Assembly: GCF_002993885.1 (NCBI RefSeq)
Contig: NZ_CM009578.1
Span: 437,251 to 501,250 of the forward strand
Source of the DNA: Sphingopyxis lindanitolerans
Lineage (GTDB): Bacteria; Pseudomonadota; Alphaproteobacteria; Sphingomonadales; Sphingomonadaceae
DNA length: 64,000 bases
Direction of reading: 5' to 3'
Part shown: positions 1-9,398 of the stretch, in pieces
Numbering within the stretch: the stretch's first letter is position 1
Layout: each line of letters starts with the position of its first letter
The notes under the pieces: model-generated
What the model was told of the DNA's origin: nothing
Database searches by the model: none
What the model saw: the letters and a program-made list of their open reading frames with translations, nothing else
Made by a program: the position numbers and the translations under genes

Positions 1-2553
1 GCGCGCGCGGCTGCCGCGGCCGAGATCGATCGTCGTCGGCATCAACTCATAGCTGTCGCCGTGCGGGATGATCCGCGCCGGCGAGGTGGTGCGGAAATTG
101 ACCCCGGTCGCGCGGCCCTGTACCGACGCGCGCCACAGGTCGGGCTGCAAATCGGCGTTGGCGGCGATACGGAAGGGCACACCGCTCTCACCCTCGACAA
201 GCGCCTGCGCCCGGCCACGTCCGCCCGCATAATCGATCTTCACGCGGCCGACCGCGATGTCGTAACTGCGGATCTGGGTGTCGGCGATCTGGATGTCGGC
301 GACGATATGCGGCTGGTCATAGAGGATGACGTCGGCGTCGATGATCGCCGACCCGACCGCGAGCTTCGCGGCGCCGGGCAGCACGACATGGTTCGCGCGC
401 ACATTGATCGCCGCCGCCTGATATGGCCCCTTGCCGCTCAGCCGGACGAGCCCGCCCAGCCCCTGGCCCGATGCGTCGAGCCGTCCCTCGAACGGGCCCG
501 CGGCGCTCTTCACCAGCCGACCGTGGAAGCCGATCCCCGACAGGTCGCCGCGCTCGATATCGATCGTCAGCGGCCCGGCGGCGGTCAGCAACACGACGTC
601 GGCGGCGAGCGGGCCATAGTCGGTGTCGCCGGTGGCGGCGAGGCGATAGCCGTTCGGCGCGCCGTTGATCTTCGCGACCAGATTGGCGAGCCCGATGCCG
701 AGCCCCGGCCGGTCGGCGGTGACCACCGCGCGCGGATCGCTGATCGTTCCCGCAAGCTGGACGCCGACGGGACCATAGTCGGTCGAATGCGCGCGCGCCG
801 CGAGTTGAATCTGCCCGTTCGGTGCATAGCTCCCCTGCCCGCCGGTAACGCGCAAGCGCGGCGCGGCGAGCCGCAAATTAGCGAAGCGAGTGATCCCGTC
901 GGTGCCGTAGCGCACGTCGCTGCTCAGGGTCGCATTGCCCCCCAGGAAATCGCGCACCCCCGAATTGAACAGTCGCGTCGATCGCGCGCGCACCTTGCCG
1001 ACGATCTCGAACCCGCCGCGCGGCGCGGTCTTCAGGTCGGCGTTGGTGTCGATGTCGAACAGGCCGACACTCTCGATCCGATAATCATTGACCCGCCCGT
1101 CGATCGCGCCGGTGTAGAAACCCTTGTTCAGGTCGGCAATCACGATCGCCTTCGCGTCGATGCGCGGCGAGCGCAGGCGCAGATTGTCGCTGAGGATGCG
1201 CCCATCCTTGTACGCGAGATCGCCGTCGAGCCGCACCTGCGCCAGCGTCCCGCCCGCGACGGTGTCGAGCCCGCGAATCCGCGCAACGCGGCCCGCGACG
1301 GGAATATATATCTGGTCGGCATCGACCCGCGCCCTGCCTGCGAGGCTCAGCGTCTCGACGATGATATCATTGACGACGAGGGCATTGGCGTTCGCCTGAT
1401 ACTCGACCGTCGGCAGGCCGAATGCGCCGTCGAGTTTCGCGGTGGCGCGCAGGCCATTGCCGCGCAGGTTCGGGGCGAGCGCGTCGGGGCGTAGCAGCAC
1501 GAAGGCGAGATTGAGCGCGTTATAGCGGCTCTCACCCAGATCGACGCCGCCGCTGATGCCGAGGCGGAACGCATCCGACGACAGCCGCCCGTCGAGGTCG
1601 GCCTTGCGCTTGTCGAGCCGCGCGGTGACGTCGACCGCGGTCTCGCGGCTCAGCAGCGAGGCGACCGGCCCTGCGGCGAACAGCCGCGACGCCTGCGTCG
1701 TGCCCTTGACCGCAAACGTCCCGTCGCGCCCGGTCAGCGCCAGCCGGGCGAGCGGCGCGGCGCCGAGGTTGGCCGCCAGCGAACCGTCCCAGCGCTTCCA
1801 GTCGCCGCGCCCGCTGAGCTTGGCGGTCAGCGGCTGCTTATACCCGCCCATCGCCGCGAGCACGCCGCCCTGCGGTGCGTTGAGGTCGAGCGTCATCGCC
1901 AGCCGGTTTTTGTCGGGCACCGCGTCGAGCAGCAGCGCCAGCCTGTCGCCCTTCGTCTTGCTTCCGATCGTCTCGGCGTGTCCGCTCACCTGCGCGCGGC
2001 GATCGGCGATCGCGATCTTGCCGCTCAGCGTCGCGACCTGTCGCTCGCCCGTGATCGCGGGCTCGAAGACCAGCCGGTCGATTCGCAGCGTCCGCACGTC
2101 GATGTCGATATCGGGCAGCAGCGGCTCGCCAGTGTCGGGCACCGGCTTGAAAGCCGGCAGTTTCTCGACCACCAATGTCTTCGCGGTCGCCGAGCGGACA
2201 TCGATATGATTGTTCAGATAAGCGAACGGCCGCCAGTCGATCCGCACTTCGGGCGAGCGCACAAAGACGCCCTTCGGATCGGAGAGGGTGAAATTGCGCA
2301 CCACCATCTCGCTGAACAAGGATCCGTCGAGCCGGCCGATGCCGATCTTCATCCCGTTCTTAAACTCATATTTTTCGATCTGCGTCGCGACGAAGCGCCG
2401 TCCGGCGTCGCTGTTCAGCCCGACGAGAAAAAGCGCGATCAGCGCGAAGAGGCCGAGCAACGCGGCGCCCACCCCCTTGGCGACCCGGATCGACAGCGAC
2501 GGCCTCGCCGCCGCCTTTTTGCTTTCGGTCGCGCTGGCCGTTTCCTCCGCCAT
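1..2553 (-). CDS. tamB: TamB-like translocation/assembly module protein, partial (N-terminal 851 residues)
   Basis: The frame is open without a stop from the ATG at 2553 to the left edge, so the C-terminus is outside the window. The N-terminus has a basic cytoplasmic stretch and one hydrophobic segment (about residues 28-46), followed by a very long beta-rich region of repeated short strands (DVRTLRIDRL, KGRDMTV-like patterns) typical of the AsmA/TamB superfamily. TamB is an inner-membrane-anchored periplasm-spanning protein that works with the outer-membrane barrel TamA in outer-membrane protein insertion and probably lipid transport. Its start codon overlaps the tamA stop by one base (TGATG), so the two are translationally coupled. 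The DUF490 domain that defines the family would lie beyond the edge, so the call rests on the N-terminal architecture and the tamA neighbour. Confidence 0.88.
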   Translation of the reverse strand, partial: MAEETASATESKKAAARPSLSIRVAKGVGAALLGLFALIALFLVGLNSDAGRRFVATQIEKYEFKNGMKIGIGRLDGSLFSEMVVRNFTLSDPKGVFVRSPEVRIDWRPFAYLNNHIDVRSATAKTLVVEKLPAFKPVPDTGEPLLPDIDIDVRTLRIDRLVFEPAITGERQVATLSGKIAIADRRAQVSGHAETIGSKTKGDRLALLLDAVPDKNRLAMTLDLNAPQGGVLAAMGGYKQPLTAKLSGRGDWKRWDGSLAANLGAAPLARLALTGRDGTFAVKGTTQASRLFAAGPVASLLSRETAVDVTARLDKRKADLDGRLSSDAFRLGISGGVDLGESRYNALNLAFVLLRPDALAPNLRGNGLRATAKLDGAFGLPTVEYQANANALVVNDIIVETLSLAGRARVDADQIYIPVAGRVARIRGLDTVAGGTLAQVRLDGDLAYKDGRILSDNLRLRSPRIDAKAIVIADLNKGFYTGAIDGRVNDYRIESVGLFDIDTNADLKTAPRGGFEIVGKVRARSTRLFNSGVRDFLGGNATLSSDVRYGTDGITRFANLRLAAPRLRVTGGQGSYAPNGQIQLAARAHSTDYGPVGVQLAGTISDPRAVVTADRPGLGIGLANLVAKINGAPNGYRLAATGDTDYGPLAADVVLLTAAGPLTIDIERGDLSGIGFHGRLVKSAAGPFEGRLDASGQGLGGLVRLSGKGPYQAAAINVRANHVVLPGAAKLAVGSAIIDADVILYDQPHIVADIQIADTQIRSYDIAVGRVKIDYAGGRGRAQALVEGESGVPFRIAANADLQPDLWRASVQGRATGVNFRTTSPARIIPHGDSYELMPTTIDLGRGSRAR

Positions 2554-4919
2554 CAGAAGGCCTGGCCGATCGAAACATAGACGGTGACGCGCGCCTCACC
2601 CGGCTGCCGGTCGATCGGCGTCGCGATGTCGAGCCGCATCGGGCCGAAATTGGTATAGAAACGCCCGCCGATTCCCGCGCCGAAGCGCAGGCCCGAAAAA
2701 TCGGGCGTCGAGCCGCGATAGACTTGCCCCGCGTCGACAAAGCCGACGATCCCGTAGTTGCCAAAGCGATAGCGCGCCTCGACCGCCGCTTCATTGAGGC
2801 TGCGCCCGCCGATCGGATCGTTGTTCGGATCCTTCGGGCCGAGTTCCTGATAGCCGAAGCCGCGCACCGACCCGCCGCCGCCGGCATAGAAGCGCCGCGA
2901 CGGTGCGAGCCGCTCGCGCGCCGCGCCGACGATCGACCCGACGCGCACCCGGCCCGCCAGCACGATGCTGTCGGTCACCGGATAATAGCCGCTCGCATCG
3001 ACCTGCGCCCGCCCATAGGGAGAGAAGCTGCCGGCAAGCGAGCCTTCGGGCTCGACCCGAGCGAGCAGGCGGAATCCCTTGGTCGGATCGAGCAGGCTGT
3101 CGGTGCGGTCGATTCCAACCTGCCCGCTCAGGCCGATGATGGTATAGAAATCATTGACGCGCTGGCCGAGCGTGAAATCATAATCATCCTCGCGCGTTGC
3201 AATCAGTTCGGCACCGAAGGCATAGGTCAGCTTCTTCTGCCAGATCGGCGTCGAATCATAGCTGATGCGCGCCGCGACGCGGCCGGTGATCGCGTTGAAC
3301 GCATTGTAACGGCTCCGGGTCGCCTCGGTGACCAGCTCGAACGTCCGGTCGCGCTGCCCGGCGTTGGAACGGCGCATCGTCACGCCCAGCGACTGTTCCT
3401 TGGTGCCGATCACGCTGCGGCCGATCAGCGCACCTTCGGGCGGGAAGAAGTTTCGGTGCGTCCAACTCCCCTCGAGGCGAATCCCCTGCCCCGTGCCATA
3501 GCCCGCATTCGCCGCGATCGTGCGCGGCGGCCCTGCTTGCTGGGTGACGAGCATCGTCACATATTCACTATCGTCGCCCGCATCCTGCCCCGTCGGCTGC
3601 GGCTCGACCGCGACCGTCGCGAACAGCCCCGTCGCGACGAGCGCCTGCCGCAGGTCATCGACCTTGCGACTGTCGTAAAGCTCGCCGCGCTTGAAGCGCG
3701 CGAGGACACCGACATGCTCGGCATCGAAAGCCAGTTTGCCGGTCGTCTCGATCCCGCCGAAGCGGCCGCGGGAGCCGATATCGACGGGGAGTGTATAAAG
3801 CCCTTCGCCGGTGTCGCCATCGAGCAAGATGTCGCGCTGCCCAACCTTGGCGAAGGGATAGCCTTCCTGCGGCAGTTTAAGCGCGATCGCGGCTTCAGCG
3901 CCCTGCACCCGCTGCGCGACGATAGGCTCGCCGACCGCGAGCGGGAAATTGTCGTGGATCAACCCCGGCGGCACCGTCGGCTTCGCGTCGATGACGATGT
4001 CGGAGAAAGTGTAGCGCGTTCCGGGTTTCACATCGATGACCGCGGTGATCGACCGATTGCGGGCCGCCGCGCTACTGGCGCTTGGTTCCGTCTCGCCGCG
4101 ATCGATGCGCGTTTCGACGGCGGCGTCATAATAGCCTTCGGACGCGAGGATGCGCGACATCAGCTCGGAATCGGCGCTGAGCCGCGCGCGCAGCATCGCA
4201 AAATTATCGGCCTTGCCGTCGCCGTCGTAGAGCGCTGACAGATCGCCGAACAGGTCGGCGAGATCGGCGTCACTGTCGTCGTCGGGCGCTGCCAGCCCGT
4301 TGACCTTCACCGCATAGCTGATGGCGCGGGCCTCGCTCGCATCTTCAGGCTCGGCAAATTCGACCGGGGTAACGTCGAAGCTGTCGAGCGGCGGCAAGGG
4401 CGCGGCGAGCTCGGCATCGCGGATCGGCGCATCGCCGATCGCCTCGACGGTGTCGCCGTCAGCGAGCGCGGGAACCGGCGTGCCGTCGACCTGCGGGACG
4501 TCCGCGGTGACCGTCGCGGGAGTCGCGGTCGGCGTCCCGGCATCCTTGGCTTTCGCCGCTTCGGCCTGCCGCTGCTCGAACTCGGCGATCGATTCGAGCG
4601 GTTTGTCGAGCTCGGGATCGTCCTCGGCGCTGATCGCGGGGATCGCGGCCTTGAACTCCTCGTCGGAGATGATCGGCGCGACCTCGGGCAGTTGCACCTC
4701 GGGCGGCGGCGGAGTCGGCACGGCAATGTCGGGCAGGCTTTCGGGCTTGGGCGCCGCCGGTTCGTCCGGGGGCGTGGCAAGCACCAGCGGATCGGCTTGC
4801 TGGGCGGCGGCGACGCTCGTCCAGGCGAGGCCGAACAGCGAGGCCGACAGGATCAGCAGCCGCCGACGCCGGGTCGGCGAGGCATCAGTGAATTCGCAAG
4901 GCTTTTCAATATGACGCAT
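2553..4919 (-). CDS. tamA: TamA-like outer-membrane beta-barrel (Omp85 family)
   Basis: A 788-residue Omp85 protein. The chosen start is the ATG at 4919; a longer open frame upstream to 4994 has no signal sequence. Residues about 17-40 form a signal peptide (four arginines, hydrophobic core, AAA before the glutamines). Residues about 45-235 are a proline- and acid-rich low-complexity stretch, followed by POTRA-like repeats (to about 470) and a C-terminal 16-strand-type barrel with the GGGGSVRGFGY motif. The protein ends in phenylalanine, as expected for the BAM recognition signal. It is longer than enterobacterial TamA (about 577 residues) because of the acidic linker. It lies immediately upstream of and overlaps tamB, so the two form the TAM complex operon. 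BamA is the alternative, but only about three POTRA units and the tamB neighbour favour TamA. Confidence 0.9.
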   Translation of the reverse strand: MRHIEKPCEFTDASPTRRRRLLILSASLFGLAWTSVAAAQQADPLVLATPPDEPAAPKPESLPDIAVPTPPPPEVQLPEVAPIISDEEFKAAIPAISAEDDPELDKPLESIAEFEQRQAEAAKAKDAGTPTATPATVTADVPQVDGTPVPALADGDTVEAIGDAPIRDAELAAPLPPLDSFDVTPVEFAEPEDASEARAISYAVKVNGLAAPDDDSDADLADLFGDLSALYDGDGKADNFAMLRARLSADSELMSRILASEGYYDAAVETRIDRGETEPSASSAAARNRSITAVIDVKPGTRYTFSDIVIDAKPTVPPGLIHDNFPLAVGEPIVAQRVQGAEAAIALKLPQEGYPFAKVGQRDILLDGDTGEGLYTLPVDIGSRGRFGGIETTGKLAFDAEHVGVLARFKRGELYDSRKVDDLRQALVATGLFATVAVEPQPTGQDAGDDSEYVTMLVTQQAGPPRTIAANAGYGTGQGIRLEGSWTHRNFFPPEGALIGRSVIGTKEQSLGVTMRRSNAGQRDRTFELVTEATRSRYNAFNAITGRVAARISYDSTPIWQKKLTYAFGAELIATREDDYDFTLGQRVNDFYTIIGLSGQVGIDRTDSLLDPTKGFRLLARVEPEGSLAGSFSPYGRAQVDASGYYPVTDSIVLAGRVRVGSIVGAARERLAPSRRFYAGGGGSVRGFGYQELGPKDPNNDPIGGRSLNEAAVEARYRFGNYGIVGFVDAGQVYRGSTPDFSGLRFGAGIGGRFYTNFGPMRLDIATPIDRQPGEARVTVYVSIGQAF

Positions 4920-5046
4920 CTTTTCCCGGCCGATGCGCACTTGTGGCTGGCGAACAATCGCTGTGCAACCCGATTCTCCCCTTTCCCCAGCCAACTCTCC
5001 GACAATGGGACAGTTCCCCGTCGAGCGCGAGCCAGCGGAGCCGGGG

Positions 5047-6249
5047 TCAGCTATCGGCGCCGAACAGGTCGCGGCTGTAGACCTTGTCCGCGACGTCGGC
5101 GAGATCGTCAGTCACCCGGTTGGCGATGATGATGTCGGCCTCGGCCTTGAAGGCGGCAAGGTCACCGACGACGCGCGAATTGAACAATCGCGCCTCCTCG
5201 ATCAGCGGTTCATAGACGATCACCTCGATCCCCTTGGCCTTGACCCGTTTCATCACGCCCAGGATGCTGCTGGCGCGGAAATTGTCGGACCCCGCCTTCA
5301 TCGCCAGCCGATGGATGCCGACGACGCGCGGGTTCCGCTTGATGATTTCCGCCGCGATGAAATCCTTGCGCGTCGTGTTCGACGAAACGATCGCCGCGAT
5401 CAGATTCTGCGGCACCTCCTTGTAATTCGCCAGCATCTGCTTGGTGTCCTTGGGGAGGCAATAGCCGCCATAGCCGAAGGATGGATTATTATAGAATCCG
5501 CCGATCCGGGGATCGAGGCACACACCCTCGATCACCTGCCGCGAATCGACCCCGTGCGTCGCGGCATAGGTGTCGAGTTCGTTGAAGAAGGCGACGCGCA
5601 TCGCGAGATAGGTGTTGGCGAACAGCTTGATCGCCTCGGCCTCGGTATTGCCGGTCTGAAGGATCGCCGCCTCGGGCTTCAGCGAGGCATCGAGCAGGAG
5701 CCGCGCGAAGGCGTCGGCGCGCGGGTGAGTATTGCCGACGATGATCCGCGAGGGGTGGAGATTGTCATAAAGCGCGCGGCCTTCGCGCAGGAATTCGGGC
5801 GAGAAGACGATGGCGTCGCTGCCGAGTTCGGCCCGCATCCGGTCGGTGAAGCCGACAGGCACCGTCGATTTGACGATCACCAGCGCGCCCGGCGCCATTT
5901 TCAGGGCGTCGGCGATCACCGCCTCGACCGTGCTCGTGTTGAAATAATTGGTGTCGGGGTCGTAATCGGTCGGCGTCGCGACGATAACGAAGTCGGCGCC
6001 GTCATAAGCGCGCGCGCGGTCAGTGGTCGCGAGCAGATCGAGCGGCTTGTTCGCCAGATAATCCTCGATTTCGGGGTCGGCGATCGGCGAGGTCTTCGCG
6101 TTGATCAGGTCGACCTTGCGCGCGTCGATGTCGAGCGCGACCACCCGGTTGTGCTGCGCGAGCAGGACGGCGTTCGATATGCCGACATAGCCGGTTCCGA
6201 CGACGGCGATCTTGACGGGCGACGCCCGCTCGGCTCTGGCTGGGGGCAA
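5047..6249 (-). CDS. ugd: UDP-glucose 6-dehydrogenase
   Basis: This enzyme makes UDP-glucuronate from UDP-glucose with two NAD+. The N-terminal Rossmann motif is VVGTGYVG, the substrate region has SPEFLREG, and the catalytic cysteine sits in [12 protein letters not shown]. The 400-residue length and the shortened C-terminal domain match the Ugd subgroup of the UDP-glucose/GDP-mannose dehydrogenases. There is no ATG near the N-terminus. The TTG at 6249 is preceded by AGAGGA seven bases upstream and is preferred to another TTG at 6288. The product would feed the UDP-glucuronate 4-epimerase at 24124-25164. It is separated from the selO-like gene upstream by a short gap and is probably an outlying part of the polysaccharide supply genes. 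Confidence 0.93.
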   Translation of the reverse strand: MPPARAERASPVKIAVVGTGYVGISNAVLLAQHNRVVALDIDARKVDLINAKTSPIADPEIEDYLANKPLDLLATTDRARAYDGADFVIVATPTDYDPDTNYFNTSTVEAVIADALKMAPGALVIVKSTVPVGFTDRMRAELGSDAIVFSPEFLREGRALYDNLHPSRIIVGNTHPRADAFARLLLDASLKPEAAILQTGNTEAEAIKLFANTYLAMRVAFFNELDTYAATHGVDSRQVIEGVCLDPRIGGFYNNPSFGYGGYCLPKDTKQMLANYKEVPQNLIAAIVSSNTTRKDFIAAEIIKRNPRVVGIHRLAMKAGSDNFRASSILGVMKRVKAKGIEVIVYEPLIEEARLFNSRVVGDLAAFKAEADIIIANRVTDDLADVADKVYSRDLFGADS

Positions 6250-6321
6250 TGATCTGTCCTCTGGTGGGTATCGGCGCGTCCCTAGCAACTGCGGCGCGCG
6301 GGCTCAACCGGAACGGCGGCG

Positions 6322-7785
6322 TCAGGTGCCGCAAAAGGTCTTGTATGGACCGAATTCGGCCGGCGCCGCCCCCTCGAACAGCGCCCATTCGGGGCGTCGG
6401 ACATAGGGGTTGCGCACCACATTGAGCAGTTCGAGCCATGAGGTGAGATCGCCCGCCTCGGCCGCGCCCAGCGCCGCCTCGACCAAGTGGTTGCGCGGGA
6501 TATAGAGCGGATTCACCGCGTCCATCGCTTCGGCGCGATTCAGCGGCGCGTCGGTTTCGCGCGCCAGCCGCGCCCACCAGTCGGCGATCCACGGTACCAT
6601 CGCGTCGGCATCGGGCAATTGCGCTTCGAGGTCGGCGCCGTCGCCGTGCAACATCCTCGCCAGGCCGCGAAAGAATAGGGTGAAATCGACCTGGTGACGC
6701 TCCAGTTCGGCAAAGAGCGTGTCGAACAGCGCGGTATCGCCGTCGTGCGCCTCGGTCAGCCCCAGCTTTTGCCGCATCCGCGCCGCCCAGACGGCGGCGA
6801 AACGGCCCGGAACCTCGGCGACCAGCGCCTTCGCCGCCTCGACATCGGCGGCATCTACCTTGTGGATCGCGGGAAGCAACGCCTCGGCGAAGCGCGCCAT
6901 GTTCCAGTGCAGGATCTGCGGCTGGCGGCCATAGGCATAGCGGCCATTGGCATCGATCGAGCTGAAGACGGTGTTGGCGGCAAAGCGGTCCATGAAGGCG
7001 CACGGGCCATAATCGATCGTCTCGCCCGAGATCGCGACATTGTCGGTGTTCATCACGCCGTGAATGAAACCCACGCCCAGCCAGTGCGCGACGAGGTCGC
7101 ATTGCAACCCGATCACCCGGTCGAGCAATGCAAGATGCGGATTCGGCGCCTCGACGAGATCGGGGAAATGGCGGCGGATGCTGTAGTCGGAGAGCTGGAC
7201 GACATGGTCGGCGCCGAAATGCGCGGCAAAGAACTGAAAGGTGCCGACGCGGATATGGCTACTCGCGATGCGGGTCAACACCGCGCCGGGATGCGCGCGT
7301 TCGCGCTGGACGCGATCGCCGGTCGCAACGGCCGCGAGCGCCCGCGTCGTCGGCACCCCCATCGCCGCCATCGCTTCCGAGACAAGGAATTCGCGCAGCA
7401 CCGGGCCGATCGCCGCCTTGCCGTCGCCGTTGCGCGAGAAAGGCGTCGGCCCCGACCCTTTCAATTGCAGATCGAAGCGCGCGCCGTCGGGCGCGACGAT
7501 TTCGCCGAGCAGCAGCGCGCGTCCGTCGCCAAGCTGCGGCGAAAAATGGCCGAACTGGTGCCCCGCATAGGCGAGTGCGAGCGGATTCGCGCCGCCCGGA
7601 AGCTCCTGCCCCGAAAATAGGGACGCGATCGTCTCGTCGCGCACGCCCGCGACGTCGATCCCGAGCCGTTCCGCGAGCGCATGGTTGAAGGCGAGCAACG
7701 TCGGCATCGACGGCTTCGCCGCTTCCGCCGGGGCGTAGAAGCCTTCCATCGCGGCGTGGAAACTATTGTCGAATGCAATATCCAT
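6322..7785 (-). CDS. selO: SelO/YdiU family protein adenylyltransferase
   Basis: A 487-residue member of the UPF0061/SelO family, pseudokinase-fold enzymes that transfer AMP to hydroxyl side chains and are linked to redox homeostasis. Visible family signatures include AYAGHQFGHFSPQLGDGRA near residue 80, the LKGSGPTPFSRNGDGKA glycine/lysine loop, HGVMNTDNVAISGETIDYGPCAF in the centre (the inverted catalytic-loop region), and a cysteine near the C-terminus (KTFCGT). Animal SelO has selenocysteine in this area. The ATG at 7785 is preferred; a GTG at 7812 would add nine residues, and neither has a strong ribosome-binding site. It is divergent from galE and has no obvious functional tie to its neighbours. 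Confidence 0.92.
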   Translation of the reverse strand: MDIAFDNSFHAAMEGFYAPAEAAKPSMPTLLAFNHALAERLGIDVAGVRDETIASLFSGQELPGGANPLALAYAGHQFGHFSPQLGDGRALLLGEIVAPDGARFDLQLKGSGPTPFSRNGDGKAAIGPVLREFLVSEAMAAMGVPTTRALAAVATGDRVQRERAHPGAVLTRIASSHIRVGTFQFFAAHFGADHVVQLSDYSIRRHFPDLVEAPNPHLALLDRVIGLQCDLVAHWLGVGFIHGVMNTDNVAISGETIDYGPCAFMDRFAANTVFSSIDANGRYAYGRQPQILHWNMARFAEALLPAIHKVDAADVEAAKALVAEVPGRFAAVWAARMRQKLGLTEAHDGDTALFDTLFAELERHQVDFTLFFRGLARMLHGDGADLEAQLPDADAMVPWIADWWARLARETDAPLNRAEAMDAVNPLYIPRNHLVEAALGAAEAGDLTSWLELLNVVRNPYVRRPEWALFEGAAPAEFGPYKTFCGT

Positions 7786-7957
7786 CGCGCCTATGTCGAG
7801 TGCGGCCGCCACGATTGCAAGCGTCCGATGGGCTCTTGCATGCCGCCATCCGCGAAGACGCCCACCGATCGATTAACGCGCTGTTTTCCAAACCATGGCA
7901 CACAGCGCTCGACGAACCCGGTTGATCTTCGGCCGGCGCGTCGGCACAGGAGCGGGC

Positions 7958-8965
7958 ATGAAAGTCTTCGTTACCGGCGGAGCGGGCTATATCGGCAGCC
8001 ATACGCTCGTCCAGTTGCTGTCCGCGGGCCACGAGGTCTGCGTCTTCGACAATTATTGCAACAGCTCGCCGATCGCGCTCGCGCGGGTGCGCCAGCTCAC
8101 CAATCGCGACCTGGCCGTGGTCGAAGCCGATATTTGCGACGACGACGCGCTGACGCGCGCGGTGACCGCCTTCGCGCCCGATGCCGTGATCCATTTCGCC
8201 GGTTTAAAGGCCGTCGGGGAATCGAACGATGTTCCGCTGCTTTATTATCGGACCAACGTCAGCGGAACGATGAACCTGCTCGGCGCGATGGACGCCGCGG
8301 GATGCCGGCGCATCGTCTTTTCCTCCTCCGCCACGGTGTATGGCGAGGCCCATTATCTGCCCTTCGACGAAGACCATCCCATCGCGCCGACCAACCCCTA
8401 TGGCCGCACCAAGGCGATGGCCGAGGGCGTGATCTCCGACTGGGTGCGCGCGACTCCCGGCGGTTCGGCCATATTGCTGCGCTATTTCAATCCGGTCGGC
8501 GCGCATGAATCGGGCCGGATCGGCGAGAATCCCCAGGGCATCCCCAACAATCTGATGCCCTTCGTCGCGCAGGTAGCTGTGGGGCGCCGCGACAAGCTGT
8601 CGATCTTCGGCGACGATTATGAGACGCGCGACGGCACTGGCGAGCGCGATTATATCCATGTCGTCGACCTTGCCGACGCCCATCTTGCCGCGCTCGAACA
8701 TGCGGTGCGCGCGGCCGGGTGCGAAGCGGTCAATATCGGCACCGGCCGGGGGATCACGGTCAAAGAGCTTATCGCCGCTTATGAACGTGCGTGCGGGCAT
8801 TCTCTCGCCACCGAAATCGTGGCACGCCGCGCAGGCGACGTCGCCAGCAGCTATGCAGCGACGACAAAAGCGGCGGATTTGCTCCGCTGGAACGCCAAGC
8901 TCGGGATCGACGCCATGTGCGCGAGTTCGTGGCAATGGCAGTCGAACAATCCCGAAGGCTTTTGA
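7958..8965 (+). CDS. galE: UDP-glucose 4-epimerase
   Basis: A 335-residue short-chain-dehydrogenase-fold epimerase interconverting UDP-glucose and UDP-galactose, or the N-acetyl forms. The NAD-binding motif GGAGYIGSH is at residues 7-15, the catalytic serine region is FSSSATVYG, and the tyrosine and lysine are in NPYGRTKAM. The substrate-binding part contains RYFNPVGAHESG and GERDYIHVVDLA, both diagnostic of GalE. The ATG at 7958 has AGGAG upstream at good spacing. It is transcribed divergently from selO and is a likely supplier of UDP-Gal or UDP-GalNAc for the polysaccharide locus that follows. Confidence 0.94.
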   Translation: MKVFVTGGAGYIGSHTLVQLLSAGHEVCVFDNYCNSSPIALARVRQLTNRDLAVVEADICDDDALTRAVTAFAPDAVIHFAGLKAVGESNDVPLLYYRTNVSGTMNLLGAMDAAGCRRIVFSSSATVYGEAHYLPFDEDHPIAPTNPYGRTKAMAEGVISDWVRATPGGSAILLRYFNPVGAHESGRIGENPQGIPNNLMPFVAQVAVGRRDKLSIFGDDYETRDGTGERDYIHVVDLADAHLAALEHAVRAAGCEAVNIGTGRGITVKELIAAYERACGHSLATEIVARRAGDVASSYAATTKAADLLRWNAKLGIDAMCASSWQWQSNNPEGF

Positions 8966-9398
8966 CGACGATCTTGGCGGCTTCCGATCTTCCATAGTTG
9001 AGGCGCGTCGTCATCCGCTGCGTTGCTTTCGGACCGCGCGCTGGCGCCAAAGCAGTTGCCGTCGATGGCGATCGACAGCGAAGCCGGACAACGCTTCGGC
9101 AACGGTAAGGGGTCATCGGGCTATGATCCCGATCACAGCGCGGTGTGCCGACGGTTCCTAATCCGGTTCGGAGCGACCAGGGCTCACGATTTTTTCCTGT
9201 GCACATGGACTGGGATCGATATCGGTCGCCGCGAGTTATACTGGCCTGCGGGAGGCCTTTTGCCATGGGGCGGTTGCACCAGTTAACATTGAATAATCTT
9301 ATGTTTTCGTTTATGCGACCGTCGAAAATTCGGCCGAATGAACGCGGTTGTGTCGGGGGAATTTTCTGCAATCTGCACGTCAATCCTCGCCGAGCACG
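8966..9398 (+). other. 433-bp intergenic region between galE and the 4,6-dehydratase gene
   Basis: No convincing gene is visible. The second half is more AT-rich than the flanks, which suits a promoter for the dehydratase gene at 9399. A small hairpin GGCCT-GCGGG-AGGCC followed by TTTT lies at 9243-9261, about 280 bases after galE. It could be a weak terminator, but its stem is only five base pairs. Confidence 0.35.

Noticed and set aside
61..1494. A 477-codon plus-strand frame at the left edge
   Set aside because: The minus strand is open over the same stretch and encodes a TamB-like beta-rich protein continuous with its N-terminus. The plus frame is its shadow.
8966..9398. A small gene or regulatory RNA between galE and the dehydratase gene
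   Set aside because: An 87-codon frame and a 5-bp hairpin exist, but neither has supporting signals. RNA-seq would be needed.
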